DNA of 64,000 nucleotides from Flavobacteriaceae bacterium. Its GTDB lineage: Bacteria; Bacteroidota; Bacteroidia; Flavobacteriales; Flavobacteriaceae. Shown here piece after piece: positions 45,552 through 55,236 of the stretch (the first letter of the stretch is position 1; every line of letters starts with the position of its first letter). The stretch is taken from the NCBI GenBank assembly GCA_014075215.1, contig CP046177.1:744001-808000 (forward strand), read 5' to 3'. The notes below the pieces were generated by a model that was not told where the DNA came from, made no database searches, and worked only from the letters and a program-made list of their open reading frames with translations. Both the position numbers and the translations under genes were made by a program.

Positions 45552-45714
45552 GATACCTTTGCAGCATTGATTTGGCAAAAAAGTTCAACACCCGAAGAAA
45601 ATTTTAAACCGGAGTAACCTTGTTGGTTTTGAGGGTTTAAAATTTTCGAGAAGGAAGAAATTTGAAGCCAAATCAATTCAAATACATAATATATACCTAT
45701 TTTGCAAAGGTCTC
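45552..45714 (+). mobile_element. MITE-like repeat, copy 3 with 5-bp target duplication
   Basis: 163 bp, same orientation and interior as copy 1. The left end is GATACCTTTGCA (one change) and the right end TGCAAAGGTCTC. The flanks ATAGT (45547-45551 and 45715-45719) are a perfect 5-bp direct repeat, a probable target-site duplication. It fills most of the 313-bp gap between the EEP gene and the TonB receptor. Confidence 0.82.
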
Positions 45715-45743
45715 ATAGTATTAGAAATCTAATAACGTAGTTT

Positions 45744-48566
45744 ATGAGAACATCAATAATGACACTATTTTTTAGTACACTACTGTTTTTTAGTGCAATA
45801 TCTCAAAATAGTGTAAAAGGAATTATTAAGGATAGTGATTCCGAGGACCCGATAGAAGGCGTTTCCGTAAAAATACTCACTACAACTATTGTAGGAGTTA
45901 CCGATGCTAACGGAGCTTTTGAACTTACCAATTTTTCGAATGGAAATTTTATTCTTGAAATCTCATTTACAGGTTATGAAACTCAGAATTTCCCATTGCA
46001 ATTTGATGGAAATACCATTGATCTGGGGAGTATCTTGCTGTATCAGGATATAACGGAAGATTTGGATCTAAGTACCATTACCATTACCGATGACGAATTA
46101 AATGACGATGCCGGTGCTGCAGACAATATTTCAGGATTATTACAAGCTACAAGAGATGTGTATTTAAGAACAGCTGCTTTTGATTTTAGCGGATCTTTTT
46201 TTAGAATAAAGGGCTTGGATTCGGAAAACGGTACGGTTATGATCAACGGTATTGAAATGAATAAACTTTTTGATGGCAGGCCACAATGGAGCAATTGGGG
46301 AGGTTTAAATGATGTCACCCGAAACCAGGAATTTAGTAATGGGTTAACTCCTTCAAATTATACATTTGGAGGGTTGTTAGGTACTACAAATATAAACACC
46401 AGGGCATCGGAACAAAGACCCGGGATACGTGTGTCTTATGCTTCTTCCAACAGAAGTTACATCCATAGAGTGATGGCAACATATGCTTCCGGAATGCAGG
46501 AAAATGGATGGGCATACGCCATATCTGCAAGCAGAAGAGCCGGTACTGAAGGGTTTAATGACGGGACTTCTTATAATGCAAATTCCATATTTGCATCCGT
46601 CGAGAAAAAAATCAACGACCGTCACAGCATTAATATTACTTCAATTCTTGCACCCAATAAAAGAGGAAAATCCTCGCCAAACACCCAGGAAGTATATGAT
46701 TTAAAAGATATAAAATACAATTCTTACTGGGGCTATCAAAATGGAAAAATCAGAAATTCCCGATATAAAGAACTTATTGAACCCATTGTGATCTTAAATC
46801 ACTACTGGAATATCAATGAAAATACCTCTTTAACCACCAATATAGGGTATCAATTTGGAAGTCTGGGAAATAGCAGGATTGACTTCGGTGGTACAGATAT
46901 AAATCCTAATAGCGGCTTCCCCGAAGGAGGTGGTGCCAACCCCGATCCAACATACTACCAAAAATTGCCCAGTTATGGAGCAAGAAATTTTCCGAATATG
47001 CCCGAAGTTGCTTTCGGATTACAACAACAATTTTTAAATGACGGCCAGCTAGACTGGAGTGCCATGTATCAAACCAATATTGCCAATGCTTCACAGGGGC
47101 GCAATGCTACTTTTATACAGTATGAAGATAGAATAGATGATAAACAATTTACCATGAATGTGGTTTTAAATAGCTCAATAAATGAAAATATCATATTTAA
47201 CGGTTCTTTAAATTATAAAAATTTAATCTCTAATAATTTTGCAAATATCTTAGACCTTTTAGGAGGAAGCGGTTATCTGGATATTGATAATTTTGCAGAC
47301 GATTTGACAAATAACCCAAATCAAATACAGAACAATTTATTAAACCCTAACAGAATTGTCGGTACCGGAGATACGTTTAGGTACAATTACAATATTCTGT
47401 CAAGTATTATTGGCGGGTTTGCACAAGTACAGTTTACATACAACAAAGTAGACTTTTATACGGCTCTAAATTATACAAACACTAATTATCAAAGAGAAGG
47501 TTTGTATCAAAACGGAGGGTTTGCCAATAGCTCTCTGGGAAAAGGAAGAAAATTGTCTTTTAACGGTTTGGGGGCTAAAGCCGGAGTAACATACAAGTTA
47601 ACAGGGAGGCACCTTTTTGATGCAAATGCCGCTTATTTTACAAAAGCACCTTCCATCAGAAATACATTTGCAAATTCCAGAGAAAACCATGCAATAGTGC
47701 CTAATATTACCGAAGAAAAAATACTGTCTTTTGATGCCGGTTATGTACTAAGATCTCCGAAAATACAGGCCCGATTAACCGGTTATTACACTAAAATAGA
47801 AGATGCTAATGAAATCTCTTTCTTTTTTGCAGATGGTATAGGTGGTGATAATGCTGCATTTATTCAAGAAATTTTACAAGGAATAGACAAACAACATATA
47901 GGAGTGGAGTTTGGGATTGAATATCAGGTGATACCTACCACCAAATTAAAAGGCGTTGCTTCTGTAGGCCAACACACTTATACTAATAATCCTAATTTAT
48001 ATATTGCCTCCGAAGATTTTGTAAATACCACTTCTACAGATCCTCTGATTAGAGATTTTGGTTTACAAACACAAGGCGAAGCTTCTTTAAAAGATTATAA
48101 ACTAGCAAATGGCCCTCAGCAAGCTTTTTCAGTAGGTTTTGAATACAGAGATCCCGATTTTTGGTGGTTCGGGACTACTGTAAATTTTCTGTCTAATGCG
48201 TACATAGATATAAGTCCCATTCAAAGGAGTTCTAATTTTTATACGGATTTTGACGGACAACCATTTAATGAATACGATCCTGTAGTTGCAAGGCGGCTAT
48301 TACAACAGGAAAAGATAGACGGGTATGTGGTTACTAATTTAGTAGGAGGTAAATCCTGGAAAGTACAGAACACTTTTGTAAGTATTTTTGCAAGTGTAAA
48401 TAACCTATTTAATACCGTATACAGAACCGGCGGATTTGAGAGTGGCAGAAATGCTAACTACAGGCAATTACTTGCAGATACTTCTTTAAGTACTCCCGTA
48501 TTTGGCCCCAGATATTGGTATGGCCGGGGGACAACTTATTTTTTAAACGTAAACTTAAGATTTTAA
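45744..48566 (+). CDS. TonB-dependent outer-membrane receptor with carboxypeptidase-like N-domain
   Basis: 940 aa. Signal peptide (MRTSIMTLFFSTLLFFSAIS), then a CarboxypepD_reg-like domain (about 22-110: GIIKDSDSEDPIEGVSVKIL) and a plug domain (about 120-235: FSGSFFRIKGLDSENGTVMINGIEMN). A 22-strand type barrel follows, ending in the aromatic YFLNVNLRF. It is an active importer across the outer membrane, energised by TonB-ExbBD. The following DUF5689 lipoprotein (27 bp downstream) probably acts as its surface partner, in the manner of SusD. Substrate unknown. It looks intact. Confidence 0.9.
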   Translation: MRTSIMTLFFSTLLFFSAISQNSVKGIIKDSDSEDPIEGVSVKILTTTIVGVTDANGAFELTNFSNGNFILEISFTGYETQNFPLQFDGNTIDLGSILLYQDITEDLDLSTITITDDELNDDAGAADNISGLLQATRDVYLRTAAFDFSGSFFRIKGLDSENGTVMINGIEMNKLFDGRPQWSNWGGLNDVTRNQEFSNGLTPSNYTFGGLLGTTNINTRASEQRPGIRVSYASSNRSYIHRVMATYASGMQENGWAYAISASRRAGTEGFNDGTSYNANSIFASVEKKINDRHSINITSILAPNKRGKSSPNTQEVYDLKDIKYNSYWGYQNGKIRNSRYKELIEPIVILNHYWNINENTSLTTNIGYQFGSLGNSRIDFGGTDINPNSGFPEGGGANPDPTYYQKLPSYGARNFPNMPEVAFGLQQQFLNDGQLDWSAMYQTNIANASQGRNATFIQYEDRIDDKQFTMNVVLNSSINENIIFNGSLNYKNLISNNFANILDLLGGSGYLDIDNFADDLTNNPNQIQNNLLNPNRIVGTGDTFRYNYNILSSIIGGFAQVQFTYNKVDFYTALNYTNTNYQREGLYQNGGFANSSLGKGRKLSFNGLGAKAGVTYKLTGRHLFDANAAYFTKAPSIRNTFANSRENHAIVPNITEEKILSFDAGYVLRSPKIQARLTGYYTKIEDANEISFFFADGIGGDNAAFIQEILQGIDKQHIGVEFGIEYQVIPTTKLKGVASVGQHTYTNNPNLYIASEDFVNTTSTDPLIRDFGLQTQGEASLKDYKLANGPQQAFSVGFEYRDPDFWWFGTTVNFLSNAYIDISPIQRSSNFYTDFDGQPFNEYDPVVARRLLQQEKIDGYVVTNLVGGKSWKVQNTFVSIFASVNNLFNTVYRTGGFESGRNANYRQLLADTSLSTPVFGPRYWYGRGTTYFLNVNLRF

Positions 48567-48593
48567 TAAAAAAACAGCATAATACAAATACTG

Positions 48594-50018
48594 ATGAAAA
48601 CAAATACAATTTTAAAAACGTTCCTATACATCGCTTTCATAAGCATAAGCATATCCTGTGTAAAAGACGGAGATTTTGAAACTCCGAATGTCAGCATCCA
48701 AGAACCTGTTGTAACAGGAACGGAAACCACTTTTAATGCTGTTTTAGCTGCTTATAACCAAGCGATAGCTAATGGGGCTGCATTTGTAACATTTGATCAA
48801 GATATATATATCACCGGGTATGTAATTTCCAGCGACCGGGCCGGGAATTTTTTTGAAGAACTCATCATTCAAAATAAAACAGATGATAGCAATCCTGCTG
48901 CTGACCCCAGACTAGGCCTTAAAATTGAATTGAACGTTGCCAGCCTGTTTCAGACCTATCAAATAGGCAGAAAAATATATGTCAAATTAAATGGTTTAAG
49001 TGCAGGGATGTCTAATGGGGTTTTAACATTAGGCAAAGGAAGTGACTTAGATCAAATACAACCCTATGAATATCAGAATTTCATTTTAAGAAGTAGCGAG
49101 GTAGCCACTCTTACTCCAAAAGTAAGTACCATAACTGCTTTGACAACTGCTGACCAAAATACGCTTATTCAATTAGATAATATACAATTTTTTAGAGATC
49201 AGCTCGCCTTGACTTACGCAGGTGAAGCAAGTGATCAGTTTGACGGGTTTAGAACTTTGGAGAATTGTACGGGCAATACTACGATTTCTTTACAAACAAG
49301 TACTTTTGCAGATTTTAAGTCTATCCGGGTAAATCAGAATAAAGGTAGTATACAAGGAATTTTTAGCAGGGATTTCGGAAATGATTTTAATGTGTTTGTT
49401 GTCAACAGTCTTTCGGATATAAACTTTACAGATACGAACAGGTGTGATCCTATTGAATTAAACTGTGGTCTTGCTGCTGCCGAAGGGTCGAATACCTTAT
49501 TCGAAGATAATTTTGAAACCCAGGCTACATTTACCCCGATTTCCGGTAACGGTTGGACCAACTTTATTCAGGAGGGAACTAAAGCATGGGAGGCGTATAG
49601 CTCCGGGGGTTCCAATGCCTCTTTGGGTATATCTGCCAGAATAGGATCTTTTAGATCCGGTGATGCCAGTTCAATTGCCTGGCTGATATCTCCTCAAATA
49701 AATTTTGATGCTCAAACCGGTGAAACATTGACTTTTCAAACATCAAACAGCTTTGCTGACGGCAGTACCTTAGAATTATTATTTTCTATGGACTGGGACG
49801 GAACTACTGCAAATATAACCTCTGCTACATGGGGTATTCTGCCTGCAGCCTATATTACGCAGGATACAGACTCTTTTGCTTCCTGGTTTAGTTCCGGGAT
49901 TGCAGATTTATCCTGTGCTACCGGTAATATATATATCGCATTCAGATACAAAGGAAGCGGAGATGAGGGTTTTGACGGAACATATGAGTTAGATAACATT
50001 AAAATAAAATCCAATTAA
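48594..50018 (+). CDS. DUF5689-type surface lipoprotein
   Basis: 474 aa with lipobox ISISISC. The N-terminal DUF5689 (about 40-280) contains YITGYVISSDRAGNFFEELI and LGLKIELNVASLFQTYQIGR. The C-terminal jelly-roll-like module (about 290-474: LFEDNFETQATFTPISGNGW, WLISPQINFDAQTGETLTF) resembles 'choice-of-anchor' domains that bind surface ligands. It follows the TonB receptor in one operon. It is likely an outer-membrane substrate-binding partner; its ligand is not known. Confidence 0.82.
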   Translation: MKTNTILKTFLYIAFISISISCVKDGDFETPNVSIQEPVVTGTETTFNAVLAAYNQAIANGAAFVTFDQDIYITGYVISSDRAGNFFEELIIQNKTDDSNPAADPRLGLKIELNVASLFQTYQIGRKIYVKLNGLSAGMSNGVLTLGKGSDLDQIQPYEYQNFILRSSEVATLTPKVSTITALTTADQNTLIQLDNIQFFRDQLALTYAGEASDQFDGFRTLENCTGNTTISLQTSTFADFKSIRVNQNKGSIQGIFSRDFGNDFNVFVVNSLSDINFTDTNRCDPIELNCGLAAAEGSNTLFEDNFETQATFTPISGNGWTNFIQEGTKAWEAYSSGGSNASLGISARIGSFRSGDASSIAWLISPQINFDAQTGETLTFQTSNSFADGSTLELLFSMDWDGTTANITSATWGILPAAYITQDTDSFASWFSSGIADLSCATGNIYIAFRYKGSGDEGFDGTYELDNIKIKSN

Positions 50019-50032
50019 GAAAATTTTTTAAA

Positions 50033-50192
50033 GAACTTATCTTGACTTTTTCTATTTCCTAAAAAATGACTGAAATTCACCTATATTTCGTTACTTTTCT
50101 TACCTGTAGCACTGCTATAGCTTTCAAAAAGTGCCTTATCTAGTTAAATTTCAGTTCATTTTCGGTTAAAAACAAAAAGTCGAGATGAGTTC
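50033..50192 (-). repeat. Dispersed hairpin repeat, copy C (inverted)
   Basis: 160 bp with arms GAACTTATCTTGACTTTTT and AAAAAGTCGAGATGAGTTC (17 of 19 pair). On the minus strand the interior reads GCACTTTTTGAAAGCTATAG then CAGTGCTACAGG, the same core as copies A and B. It starts 14 bp after the DUF5689 stop and could act as a terminator. Its arms resemble copy A but carry changes on both sides. Confidence 0.72.
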
Positions 50193-50246
50193 AAATTATA
50201 TAACTAACTCATTATAATTTGTCATATATTTTTTGTATCTTGTTGT

Positions 50247-50503
50247 ATGGGATATTCACTAGATTTCAACAAGTATTTAAAGTAAAGCAAAAGGAAGGTC
50301 TCACTTTTGAGCAAACCAGTAAGAGATTTGGCATTCCAAGACGAACACTTTTTAGATGGCAATTATCTATCGCACCTAAAACAAGAGGTAACAAACCAGC
50401 AACAAAGATTGATAAGGTATTACTCTCTCTAATTAAAGGAACCATCCCGGGTTCCTGGAAGGAATTTACCAGAAAACTCCCGATAGAAACCTCAGCAACA
50501 TAA
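50247..50503 (+). pseudogene. Transposase remnant (IS630-like N-terminal helix-turn-helix)
   Basis: The N-terminus MGYSLDFNKYLK (ATG 50247) is out of frame with the continuation VKQKEGLTFEQTSKRFGIPR then RTLFRWQLSIAPKTRG, a typical IS630-type HTH start. The text loses resemblance after IDKVLLSL and no catalytic domain follows. It is a short relic, frameshifted and truncated. Confidence 0.6.
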
Positions 50504-50550
50504 AAGAAAATTCCCAATACCCCTAACATCAAATTTCTTTGAGAAAAAAC

Positions 50551-50590
50551 CTGAGCATAACGGTCAAGTACAAGCACAGTAGCAGATTAT
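50551..50590. repeat. Half of an attC-like palindrome (R5)
   Basis: GCATAACGGTCAAGTACAAG and the following CACAGTAGCAG match the left arms of R3 and R4 (TAACGGTC...GTATAAG...TAG). No right arm was found before the terminator at 50624. It lies beyond the 3' end of the small lipoprotein gene. Confidence 0.4.
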
Positions 50591-50623
50591 ACGCACTTAA
50601 TTTACAGATAGCAATAGTTAAAT

Positions 50624-50669
50624 AAACGCAATAGCCTTTTGAACCTGTATCCAAACTGCTATTGCGTTT
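50624..50669. terminator. Terminator-like hairpin downstream of the small lipoprotein gene
   Basis: AAACGCAATAG and CTATTGCGTTT form a perfect 11-bp stem with a 24-nt loop, then ACCTTTTT on the plus strand. It ends 6 bp from the stop of the minus-strand lipoprotein gene and could terminate it. Confidence 0.65.
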
Positions 50670-50675
50670 ACCTTT

Positions 50676-51176
50676 TTATGGGCTTTTAATCACAAGATTA
50701 GCAGAGAAGGTTCTACGATGTACTCTAACTTCAAAGCAATTATATCTATCAGCCATATCTTTGATAAAATCTGTAACACAACTTTCACTTCTACAAGTTT
50801 TACAATGTGTCCAATTTCCACAATCATTATCATCTCCACCACCACCGTCATCAATTGGGGCGTATGTAAAATGTTCTCGTGATGCATATAAATAATTGTT
50901 CTTGAAATAAAATTTTAAATCATTGTATTTATTCTTTTCTGATTTAGATATTGATTTTGCTTCATTGAGCAGTTTCATTAATGTTAAAGTTGAAGACTCA
51001 TTTTGTATAGTGCTTTTAGTAATTTTTGTGTTGTAATCTAAAATGCCTTTAAGTTCAATATTACTTAAATCAATTTTGTCTTGTGTTATTTCATCGTTCT
51101 GAGAACAACTACTAAATGTAATTATTGCTAAAAACAACCCAATAATCGCAGTTAATTTAATTTTAAAAAGTTTCAT
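50676..51176 (-). CDS. Small lipoprotein of unknown function, cysteine-rich C-terminus
   Basis: 166 aa from ATG 51176 (MKLFKIKLTAIIGLFLAI, lipobox ITFSSC); the longer frame to 51209 would shift the signal peptide inward. The middle is helical and charged. Toward the end come a glycine/aspartate linker (DDGGGGDDNDCG) and a run of four further cysteines (WTHCKTCRSESC, later NCFEV) that may form disulfides or bind metal. No family recognised. The gene stands between attC-like sites R4 and R5 with its own terminator, which makes it look like a single mobile cassette. Confidence 0.7.
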   Translation of the reverse strand: MKLFKIKLTAIIGLFLAIITFSSCSQNDEITQDKIDLSNIELKGILDYNTKITKSTIQNESSTLTLMKLLNEAKSISKSEKNKYNDLKFYFKNNYLYASREHFTYAPIDDGGGGDDNDCGNWTHCKTCRSESCVTDFIKDMADRYNCFEVRVHRRTFSANLVIKSP

Positions 51177-51254
51177 AATATTTAATTTTAGAGGAAAAAT
51201 CTTTTTCATTTAGACTTTTCTAAGTTAATAACTTTTCTACTCTTTCGATTTTCG

Positions 51255-51402
51255 TAACGTGGCATAACGACGGTCTTGTATAAGCATAGTAAGGGATTGG
51301 TAAGTTGTTAATTTCAGTATAGAAATGACCTGAACAAACATAAAATCACATTTGGTTCGGGGCTTTTAACCCTTATTATGCTTATACGTTGTTGGTAGCC
51401 GT
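51255..51402. repeat. attC-like palindrome R4
   Basis: It starts GTGGCATAACGACGGTC and ends TATACGTTGTTGGTAGCC. Arms GTATAAGCATAGTAAGGG and CCCTTATTATGCTTATAC pair over 18 bp with one mismatch. About 148 bp long, it lies 18 bp after the 3' end of the TonB-receptor gene and 79 bp upstream of the lipoprotein ATG. The arms differ in sequence from R1 and R3 but keep the same order of elements. Confidence 0.62.
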
Positions 51403-51419
51403 TTTAATTCATTCGTTTT

Positions 51420-54100
51420 TTAAAATCTATATTCCATTTTCAAAAGTACAAATCTTGGTAATAATCTGTATTGAGTCGTTGATGTTCCTATGTCGCTAAC
51501 TGAGAAGTTCTTAAACCTTTCGGTATTGAAAAGGTTTTTGCCTTTAAGTCCCAAAGTCAATTTGTTTTCAATGAGTTTATATCTTAAGTCAAAATCTAAA
51601 AAATAATAGATATTATCGGTTTGTAAATTTCCAAAGTAGTATCGTTCCGTTTGTAATTGAAAATCCAATTTTTTATTAAATACAAATGATAAATCTAAAA
51701 AACTTACATTGTCTGTAAATGAATTATTAATGGTGGTTTCTATTTCTATTGTATTCCATTTTGTGCCAATATGATAATTGAAAATGCCACTAAAACCAGA
51801 ACGTAATTCAAGTCCATAATTGTAATTGTTTGAGGTTACTTGTCTTAAATTAGAATTATTAACAATGTTTTTAAATTCACTTTGTGAATAACCTAAGTCT
51901 AATTTTAGATTTGATGAGATAAACTTAAAGTAATAATCTAATTTTGAATTAATACTTATAAATTCTCGGTCTTTAATTAGAATTTTTTCAGCCTGTGTGT
52001 AGTTTTGTTCTATTAAGGTATTTGTAGAAAAGAAATCGTGATTTTTGCTGTAAAGCAGAAATGTATTGGCAAAAAATCTGTCGCTCCAATTTCCTAATTG
52101 GTAATTAAAAACCAAACTTGATGCATCTAACTGATTAAAATTTCCTGTGCCTTTTGAAAAAGAGCGAAATCCCGTCAACACAAAATCGCTGTAAACATCA
52201 ATTATTTTCGCATTTGTGGTGTTGTGCGAATATGAAGAAATAATTTTGTTCTTGTCGTTTATTTTCCAGTCGAAACCAATACTCGGATTTATAAAGAATG
52301 GATTTTGATTGGATGTAGTATTGTTGTTTTCTATTTGATTAAAAAGTTGATGAAAGTCTAATTTTCCTGTAAGTCCAAAATCTTTTATTTTTAAACGGTA
52401 TTTACTTTTAAAATATAAATCGTTAACTTGATAGTTCGTTTGGTTTTGATAACCGTTAGGTTGTTCCAAAACCATCTCATCTTCTGAAAGTGAAAATGTA
52501 GTTGATAGTGCGTCCTTTCTATATTCATTACCTAATTGAAGTTCTAATAAATGACCGTTTTCTTTACGGTTTAACAGGTGTGCGTTTACACCTGCAAATT
52601 GCATTTGGTTTCGCTTAGTTGTGATACATTGTTTGCGTTTGAATTACTTGGAAACAAATCTTGATAGAAGAATTGATTAATTGTATAGTTTTGTGGTATT
52701 TTTTCGTTTATATATCGTCCTGTAAACAGGAAAACTTTGTTTTCTTTAAATTTGTTTGTGTAGCTTATTTTTTGGTCAAATAAGGTGTTTCTGTCGTTTA
52801 AACTTTCAACTGTTTGTTGGCTATTAAAATTCAAATTACTTGTGTTTTCAGTATCTTGATTGTTATATTTCGTTGTGACTTCAAGCATTTTAGTTATTGA
52901 AATATCATAGGTTAAATCTATTTTTCCGAAACCTATAAATTTCTTTTTCCGCAATACAAAATCGTCGGTGTTAGTAAATTTTATTCCGTTAATGTTAAAA
53001 TTTTGAACGGAATTTCTAAAAAAATCATTTTCATCCCAATTAAAAAAACCAAGTGTTTTAATCTTTAATTTTTGGGTTGGGTTAAAAACAGCATTTAGCG
53101 AAACCAACTCTGCATTGTTAAAATTGGTTCTACTTTGTTTAAAATTGAGTTGGTTTGGCGAAAGGTTTAAAAGTGAGTTCACATTTTGGTTATCTCCTAT
53201 ACTTGCCGGTTCATTAATTCTGAAAGGTCTTATTAAGTTTTCTATATCGCCTGTAGAATTGTAACCAATACTGTTTAAATTGGTCAAAAAGTAGTACTTG
53301 TTCTTTTTGCCAAAATTTGCAAAATTCCCTTTTACTTGATAAAAATTGTCATTGCCAATACTTGTTTCTATATTACCGAACCAAATACGTTTAGATTTTT
53401 CGTTAAGCTTTAAATTTAAAGCTACTTTATTACTTTCTTCAACACCTTTTAGTAATCTGTTGTTAGAATAGTTTTTTAAAACTTCAACTTCTTCAATAGG
53501 ATAAGCTGGCATATTTTTGGACAGAATTTTGTAACCTCTTTCAAAAAGGTCATCTCCATCTACCATTAATTTTTCAATCTCTTGATTGCCTATTTTTATT
53601 GTGCCATCTGTATTGATATTAACTCCGGGAATTGTTTTTAAAAGTTCTTCAACGGTTTGTTCTGTACCTTTTACATAATATTTTGTTTTATATGAAATAG
53701 TGTCTTTTTTAACAGACATTGGTAATTCTGCTTGAATAATTACTTCGTCTAAGTTTGTTGCTTTTTCCACAAGAACTATATCTATTTTCAGCTCTTTTTG
53801 TTCTTTTTTCAAAAACAAAGGGATAGTTTTAGCTTCGTAACCAAGTGATGAAAATACTAAATTGTATTTACCGACTTTTTTTGTTTCCAGTCTATAATTA
53901 CCATTATCGTCTGAATAGGTGTAGGTTATTATAGATTTTGAAAGACTGTCTTTTAAAATTACGCTAACAGAATACAAATTATCTTTACTGTCTGTAACAG
54001 AACCATATATTGTGGTTTGAGAAAAGCAAACATTTTTAAAAACTAAAAACGCAATTATTGTAATACCAAAGGTTAATCTTTTTTTGTTTCTTCTTCCCAT
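51420..54100 (-). pseudogene. TonB-dependent receptor/outer-membrane barrel, frameshifted near 52605
   Basis: Two frames, 52586-54100 (504 aa) and 51420-52604 (394 aa), read as one receptor of about 890 aa. The first has a signal peptide, a carboxypeptidase-like beta domain (TTIYGSVTDSKDNLYSVSV, DDNGNYRLETKKVGKYNL) and a plug-like part (TVEELLKTIPGVNINTDG, IEKLMVDGDDLFERGYKIL). It ends SETKCNLQV. Adding one A (AAA to AAAA) gives SETKMQFAGVNAHLLNR and joins the barrel that ends LLKMEYRF. This receptor type commonly follows a GLPGLI gene, as here (28-bp overlap). Mutation or homopolymer error; the protein may be real in the living strain. Confidence 0.82.
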
Positions 54101-54852
54101 TCAAATTCTGTTTCTATCCCCTTTCTTTTTTTGAATGAAGATTCAATAATTTTTGTACCCCTTGGAAGTTTTGATAAAGTTTCTTTTATCATCTTATTAT
54201 AAAAATTATCTTTTTTTGTAACAAATTCCTTTATCGAAATAGTATCAGTTCCTATTTCAATATTTATTTTATCAATACAATTTTGACATTTATATAGTTT
54301 TTTAAAAATAAAGTTAACTTCATGTTTTTCGTCATGTGCCTCTAAAATTAAACCTGGTAAACCATTTAATTTCCATGGCCCTGTTGGTACTGGGTATTCC
54401 TCAGTAAACCATACTATGTAATTCCTTCCTCTATAGTATCCCTCTGCTTTTTGGCATTTTACACTTCCAATAAACTTTTTTTCATTAGTTAGTTTCCAGT
54501 TAATAACTGACTTACCATCTATTACTTTAAAGTTTTCTTCTAAAAAAGGCTCTCTGAGAATAAATTTATTATCTAAATAATTATTAAATACTCTTGTGCC
54601 AATAGTGTCGAGAAATATTTTTTTAATTTTTATTTCATTCCCTTTTTCATTTGAAACTTCCTTTAATTTTTTAGTTTTTTGAGTCGTAGATTTCCATACA
54701 AATAATGACTTATGTTTGTCAAATAAAAGATAAGTTTTTATTCCTGTTGTATCTATTGTGTTTTTTGTAAAAGTATAATATTCCACTTTAGTTACTTGAC
54801 CTATCAAAAAGTTTAAATTAAATAATAAAAATATTGTAATTATATTTTTCAT
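54073..54852 (-). CDS. GLPGLI-family exported protein
   Basis: 259 aa with signal peptide MKNIITIFLLFNLNFLIGQV. The name-giving motif is present: VPTGPWKLNGLPGLILEAHD (about residues 155-175), with the flanking VWFTEEYPV. GLPGLI proteins are periplasmic, of unknown function, and regularly sit beside TonB-type barrels with carboxypeptidase-like N-domains. Here the stop overlaps the barrel start by 28 bp. A small exported peptide gene lies 66 bp upstream on the same strand. Confidence 0.88.
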   Translation of the reverse strand: MKNIITIFLLFNLNFLIGQVTKVEYYTFTKNTIDTTGIKTYLLFDKHKSLFVWKSTTQKTKKLKEVSNEKGNEIKIKKIFLDTIGTRVFNNYLDNKFILREPFLEENFKVIDGKSVINWKLTNEKKFIGSVKCQKAEGYYRGRNYIVWFTEEYPVPTGPWKLNGLPGLILEAHDEKHEVNFIFKKLYKCQNCIDKINIEIGTDTISIKEFVTKKDNFYNKMIKETLSKLPRGTKIIESSFKKRKGIETEFEWEEETKKD

Positions 54853-54918
54853 CTTCTTATTTATGATTAAGTTAAGCCCAAAATTTAAACTAAATCTTGG
54901 GCATTTTTAAGGTCAATC

Positions 54919-55185
54919 TTACCAAAAAGCGGCAATTATCATGGAAAAAAATTGTTCACAAGAATACCCATCAATATGAAAAACTGTATAATATTCATAT
55001 ACAACTTCTCCATTTGAAATAACTTGTTGTGCTTGTCTAATTGTACAACTATCTAGAAATTCTAAGCTATTACTCATTTCAGTAATGTTTTCAATCTCTA
55101 TTTTAGCTTCTCTTTCAACTGAATTATTTGCAAAAGCAAACGTCCCTACCAGCGTAAAGGCTAGTACAAAAAATATTTTTTTCAT
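54919..55185 (-). CDS. Small exported peptide upstream of the GLPGLI gene
   Basis: 88 aa. Signal peptide MKKIFFVLAFTLVGTFAFAN, then an acidic leader-like stretch (EREAKIEIENITEMSNS) and a C-terminal part with two cysteines (DSCTIRQAQ, GYSCEQFF) and a hydrophobic end (MIIAAFW). No family recognised. It is first in the cluster peptide-GLPGLI-barrel and could be the molecule handled by the other two; that is inference from order only. The gene ends at IS-A copy 2 on its upstream side (21 bp). Confidence 0.65.
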   Translation of the reverse strand: MKKIFFVLAFTLVGTFAFANNSVEREAKIEIENITEMSNSLEFLDSCTIRQAQQVISNGEVVYEYYTVFHIDGYSCEQFFSMIIAAFW

Positions 55186-55236
55186 CGTTATTTGTTTTTA
55201 ACTGTTTGGATATGCAACAAAAAATGGTACAAAAAG

